DNA of 64,000 nt from CAZFDT01 sp964518335 (GTDB taxonomy: Bacteria; Planctomycetota; Phycisphaerae; Phycisphaerales; Phycisphaeraceae): positions 62,001 to 126,000 of the forward strand of contig CAZFDT010000001.1 in the NCBI GenBank assembly GCA_964518335.1. Direction: 5' to 3'. Position numbers and translations under genes: made by a program. The notes under the pieces were generated by a model. That model saw only the letters and a list, made by a program, of their open reading frames with translations, searched no databases and had not been told where the DNA came from. Shown in pieces: positions 61,616 to 64,000 of this stretch. How positions within the stretch are numbered: position 1 is the stretch's first letter; each line of letters starts with the position of its first letter.

Positions 61616-62362
61616 ATGTCCCGGACCTTAAAACGATGGCTGTGCGCCATGGCGGCCATGGTGTGCCTGTTCACGTGGGGGACGGTGTCGCATGCCGCAC
61701 TGCTCACCGGCAACGCCGTCGCCAGCCCCACGATCCCCGCCAACCTGACCGAGATCGGCACCACCGACTGGGCCTACTGGAACAGCACGTCGAGCACTGG
61801 CGTCACTTCCATGGCGCCCGGCAACGTCAAGAGCGGCGGCCCGGGCGTCATCGGACCCGCCACGAACATCGGCGGCACCGGCGTCCGCGGCTCCACGACC
61901 GACACCGCCATTCAATTCACCTTCACCGACGGCACGTCGCCTACGTCCGGCACGGGGCTGGCGGTCCCCGGCGTGTTTAATGTCGCGCTGACTGGCGTCA
62001 ACACTGGCGTCCAGGTCATTGTCACCCTGCCCGACACGCAGCTCTACGACGTCGCCATCTGGGTCAGCGGCTTCAACTCCACGGGAACTTTCACCGCCCT
62101 GCTCCCGGGCGCGACCAACTTCTCGGACGCCAGCTTCACCTACGGCAGCGGGACCAAGCCCGCGCGGCTGTACGAACTGCAGGTCCAGGCCGACCAGCCC
62201 GGCGACAGCCTCACCCTCCGCTACGTCATGACCGCCAGCCACGGCGCCAGCTCGCACGTGCTGATCGCCGGCGTCGCCCTGGCGGTCATTCCCGAGCCGG
62301 CGTCGCTGCTGCTGTTGTCCGGCGCAGGCCTGCTGCTGTTGCCCCGTCGCTCACGAGCGTAG
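61616..62362 (+). CDS. PEP-CTERM sorting-domain protein of unknown function
   Basis: A 248-residue exported protein. The signal peptide MSRTLKRWLCAMAAMVCLFT ends around VSHA. The body is Thr/Ser/Gly-rich with a beta-sandwich-like region (VIVTLPDTQLYDVAIWVSGF). The C-terminal signal is IPEPASLLLLSGAGLLLLPRRSRA, an exosortase target. GGAGG at 61596-61600 is nearest to GTG 61610 (9 bases), so translation may begin at GTG 61610 or ATG 61616. It appears monocistronic from the promoter at 61543. No enzymatic motif is seen. Confidence 0.88.
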   Translation: MSRTLKRWLCAMAAMVCLFTWGTVSHAALLTGNAVASPTIPANLTEIGTTDWAYWNSTSSTGVTSMAPGNVKSGGPGVIGPATNIGGTGVRGSTTDTAIQFTFTDGTSPTSGTGLAVPGVFNVALTGVNTGVQVIVTLPDTQLYDVAIWVSGFNSTGTFTALLPGATNFSDASFTYGSGTKPARLYELQVQADQPGDSLTLRYVMTASHGASSHVLIAGVALAVIPEPASLLLLSGAGLLLLPRRSRA

Positions 62363-62397
62363 GCGCGATGTCACCACATGACCTGACGGACGGCGAC

Positions 62398-63993
62398 TCA
62401 CCCCGCGTGGGCGAGCACGATCGGCGTCAGCTCGGGGCGGTGGCGCAGGAAGGCGCGGAGGTCGGCGGCGGCGATCGGCTGGTTGCCGATGCGGCTCACG
62501 GCCACGGCGGACGCCGCCGCCCCGACGTACCCGGCCTGGGGCAGCGTCGCGCCCGCCAGCAGTGCCAGCGTCGAGGCTGACAGAAATGCGTCGCCGGCCC
62601 CCAGGGGATCAACGCTGTGCGTGCCCAGCGCCGGCAGGTATTCGCTGCGCAGACGCGACGCGAACCAGTGCTCGGGCTGCTCCTCGCGCGGCCGGAACAG
62701 CACGCAACCGCGGCTGCCCATCGTCACCGCCAGGTTCGGCACGCCCAACTGCTCCATCAGCCGGGCCGCCACCGCCGGCAGGGACTGCTCGAAATCGGCA
62801 CACGCCTGGCGCAGCTCGCGCTCGGTGGGCGTGAGCAGCGTCGCGCCGTGATACGCGGTGAGGCTGTGGCTGCGGCCGCTCACGTCACCGGCGACAATGC
62901 TGCACTTGTCCGACAGGATCGGCATGAGGTCCTTGAGCATCGCCGGGCCCAGCACGCCGCAGCCGAAGTCGCACAGAATGGCGCCCCCGGAAGTGTTCGC
63001 CACCAAATCCCGCACCGTCCCGACCAATTTGCGCTGCGTCGCCGTGTCCAGTGGCTGCACCTCGACGCGATCGACCTTCAAGAGCTTCTGCGTCTCGACA
63101 AGGTAGCGCATCTTCGTCGGCAACTGCTGGCGGATGTCGAACGTGGTGCGCTCGATCCCCATGGCGTCGAGGCGGTCGAGCAGTTGCCCGCTGGCGGCGT
63201 CGTGGCCCACGGTCGTCACCAGGTGCGGCACGGCGCCCAGGGCCTTGAGGTGCGCCGCCACGATCGCCGCGCCGCCCAGGAAGATCGCGTCCTTGAGCGG
63301 CTTCACAGAGAGAATCGGAGCCTCGCCTGCCACGTCGCTGGCGTCGCACAGCACGTAGTGGTCGAGCATCGCGTCGCCGATGACGACGACGCGCTGCCCC
63401 TGAAAGTGGTCGATCAGTTTCCGCAGCGTCGCATGATCCACGCCCCATCGTCGGCAGCACGCCCCGAGGCGCGCGGTGTCGTCGAACCCGTCGCGCGCGA
63501 TCGCCGCGCCGAGCTGGTCGAGGATCGCCGACGACGAATACACCACGTCGCCGGAGCTGAACACGACGCGCCCGCCCAGCGACTCGACCAGGGTCTTCTC
63601 CGCGAGGAACCCCGGGTGCGAGGAGTGCTCGTACTCGCGCCCCTTGATGTACACGTCCGGCCGCAACGCCCGGATCACCGGCTCGGCGGTCGGACCATCG
63701 ACGATGACCACGCGATCGACGAACTCCAGGGCCGCCAGGTTCTCCGCACGGTGCTCCTGCGGCACATACGGCCGGGCCCCGTCGCCCTTCTCGATCGCGT
63801 CGTCGCCGGTGATCGACACCACCAGCACATCCCCCTGCTGCCGGGCGAACTGCAGGTAGTGCAGATGCCCTGGGTGGACGATATCGAAGCACCCGTGGCA
63901 AAGCACGACGCTGCGACCGGCCGCGCGATCGATCGCCGCCAGCTCACCCAGCCGGGCCTGCGCGCACACTTTGCGCCGAAAGTCGAGAGACAT
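62398..63993 (-). CDS. hldE: Bifunctional heptose adenylyltransferase/kinase (HldE-like) with reversed domain order
   Basis: A 531-residue protein. Residues ~25-160 are the nucleotidyltransferase (VVLCHGCFDIVHPGHLHYLQ with the HxGH motif; VYIKGREYE). Residues ~185-525 are a PfkB/ribokinase-type kinase (VVIGDAMLDHYVLCD, DFGCGVLG, LTPTERE and DPLGAGDAFLSA with the catalytic Asp). E. coli HldE has kinase first and transferase second; here the order is swapped. It should phosphorylate D-glycero-beta-D-manno-heptose-7-phosphate and form ADP-heptose for LPS or glycans. A CACTTCCGGGGG unit codes for NTSGGA near residue 330. The start is 7 bases from the window edge. Confidence 0.9.
   Translation of the reverse strand: MSLDFRRKVCAQARLGELAAIDRAAGRSVVLCHGCFDIVHPGHLHYLQFARQQGDVLVVSITGDDAIEKGDGARPYVPQEHRAENLAALEFVDRVVIVDGPTAEPVIRALRPDVYIKGREYEHSSHPGFLAEKTLVESLGGRVVFSSGDVVYSSSAILDQLGAAIARDGFDDTARLGACCRRWGVDHATLRKLIDHFQGQRVVVIGDAMLDHYVLCDASDVAGEAPILSVKPLKDAIFLGGAAIVAAHLKALGAVPHLVTTVGHDAASGQLLDRLDAMGIERTTFDIRQQLPTKMRYLVETQKLLKVDRVEVQPLDTATQRKLVGTVRDLVANTSGGAILCDFGCGVLGPAMLKDLMPILSDKCSIVAGDVSGRSHSLTAYHGATLLTPTERELRQACADFEQSLPAVAARLMEQLGVPNLAVTMGSRGCVLFRPREEQPEHWFASRLRSEYLPALGTHSVDPLGAGDAFLSASTLALLAGATLPQAGYVGAAASAVAVSRIGNQPIAAADLRAFLRHRPELTPIVLAHAG
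62984..63002 (-). repeat. Single CACTTCCGGGGG unit inside hldE
   Basis: On the coding strand GAACACTTCCGGGGGC, matching the units in the sulfatase gene, including the flanking GAACAC. Confidence 0.7.
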
Positions 63994-64000
63994 GCCGCTG

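Noticed and set aside
1..64000. CRISPR arrays, tRNA or rRNA genes
   Set aside because: No regularly spaced 25-40 bp repeats, tRNA T-loop/CCA patterns or rRNA cores were noticed while reading. The short tandem repeats present have 6-, 7- or 12-base periods.

Overview
The window looks like a piece of a high-GC planctomycete chromosome, most probably class Phycisphaerae. This is an inference from gene content: PEP-CTERM sorting signals, a FemAB protein of the exosortase-associated type, a fibro-slime protein, a secretin-like lipoprotein, a formylglycine sulfatase, GH42 and GH63 enzymes, and a huge two-partner-secretion adhesin. No rRNA, tRNA or CRISPR array was seen. About 40 protein genes are supported, the first cut by the left edge.

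Layout. 1-4726: end of a type IV pilus / type II secretion operon (gspF-pilC-like, then three prepilin-like genes). 5027-6975: a zinc peptidase converging on a fibro-slime protein. 7108-11084 (minus): a three-gene NAD(P)-linked [FeFe] hydrogenase. 11160-16879 (minus): trpF, a UvrD/PcrA helicase, an epimerase, a LON-domain protein and serine acetyltransferase. 16921-17163 (minus): an unannotated rod-shaped RNA with its own promoter and terminator. 17240-19223: thioredoxin-like gene and TetR regulator divergent from osmC. 19373-20662: AI-2E/PerM permease. 20914-26056: GH42 beta-galactosidase divergent from a glycosyltransferase, acyltransferase and FemAB operon. 26079-29726: an AraC/XylR regulator divergent from two PEP-CTERM genes. 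29755-33404: histidine kinase and a glycogen-synthase-like enzyme. 34042-36725: a less GC-rich secreted protein and a sulfatase. 37262-51491: TpsB transporter plus a ~4,090-residue TpsA adhesin. 51496-58849: transglutaminase, ATP-grasp/alpha-E, M23-like and GH63 genes. 58892-63993: dienelactone hydrolase, lipoprotein, RAYT-like transposase, a third PEP-CTERM gene and a domain-swapped HldE.

The common theme is the cell surface: pilus parts, exported PEP-CTERM proteins, polysaccharide synthesis and breakdown, heptose activation and a giant adhesin. The hydrogenase points to fermentative or anaerobic capacity, although no maturase genes are in view.

The signals least explained by genes are at DNA or RNA level: the rod RNA at 16921-17163; a 9-bp word CACTGCARC that recurs on both strands in several reading frames; a CACTTCCGGGGG element inserted in three unrelated genes; degenerate 7-bp tandem repeats, including in the leader-coding parts of all three prepilin genes; an 11+1+11 bp palindrome between tpsB and tpsA; and an identical ~1,050 bp direct repeat inside tpsA.
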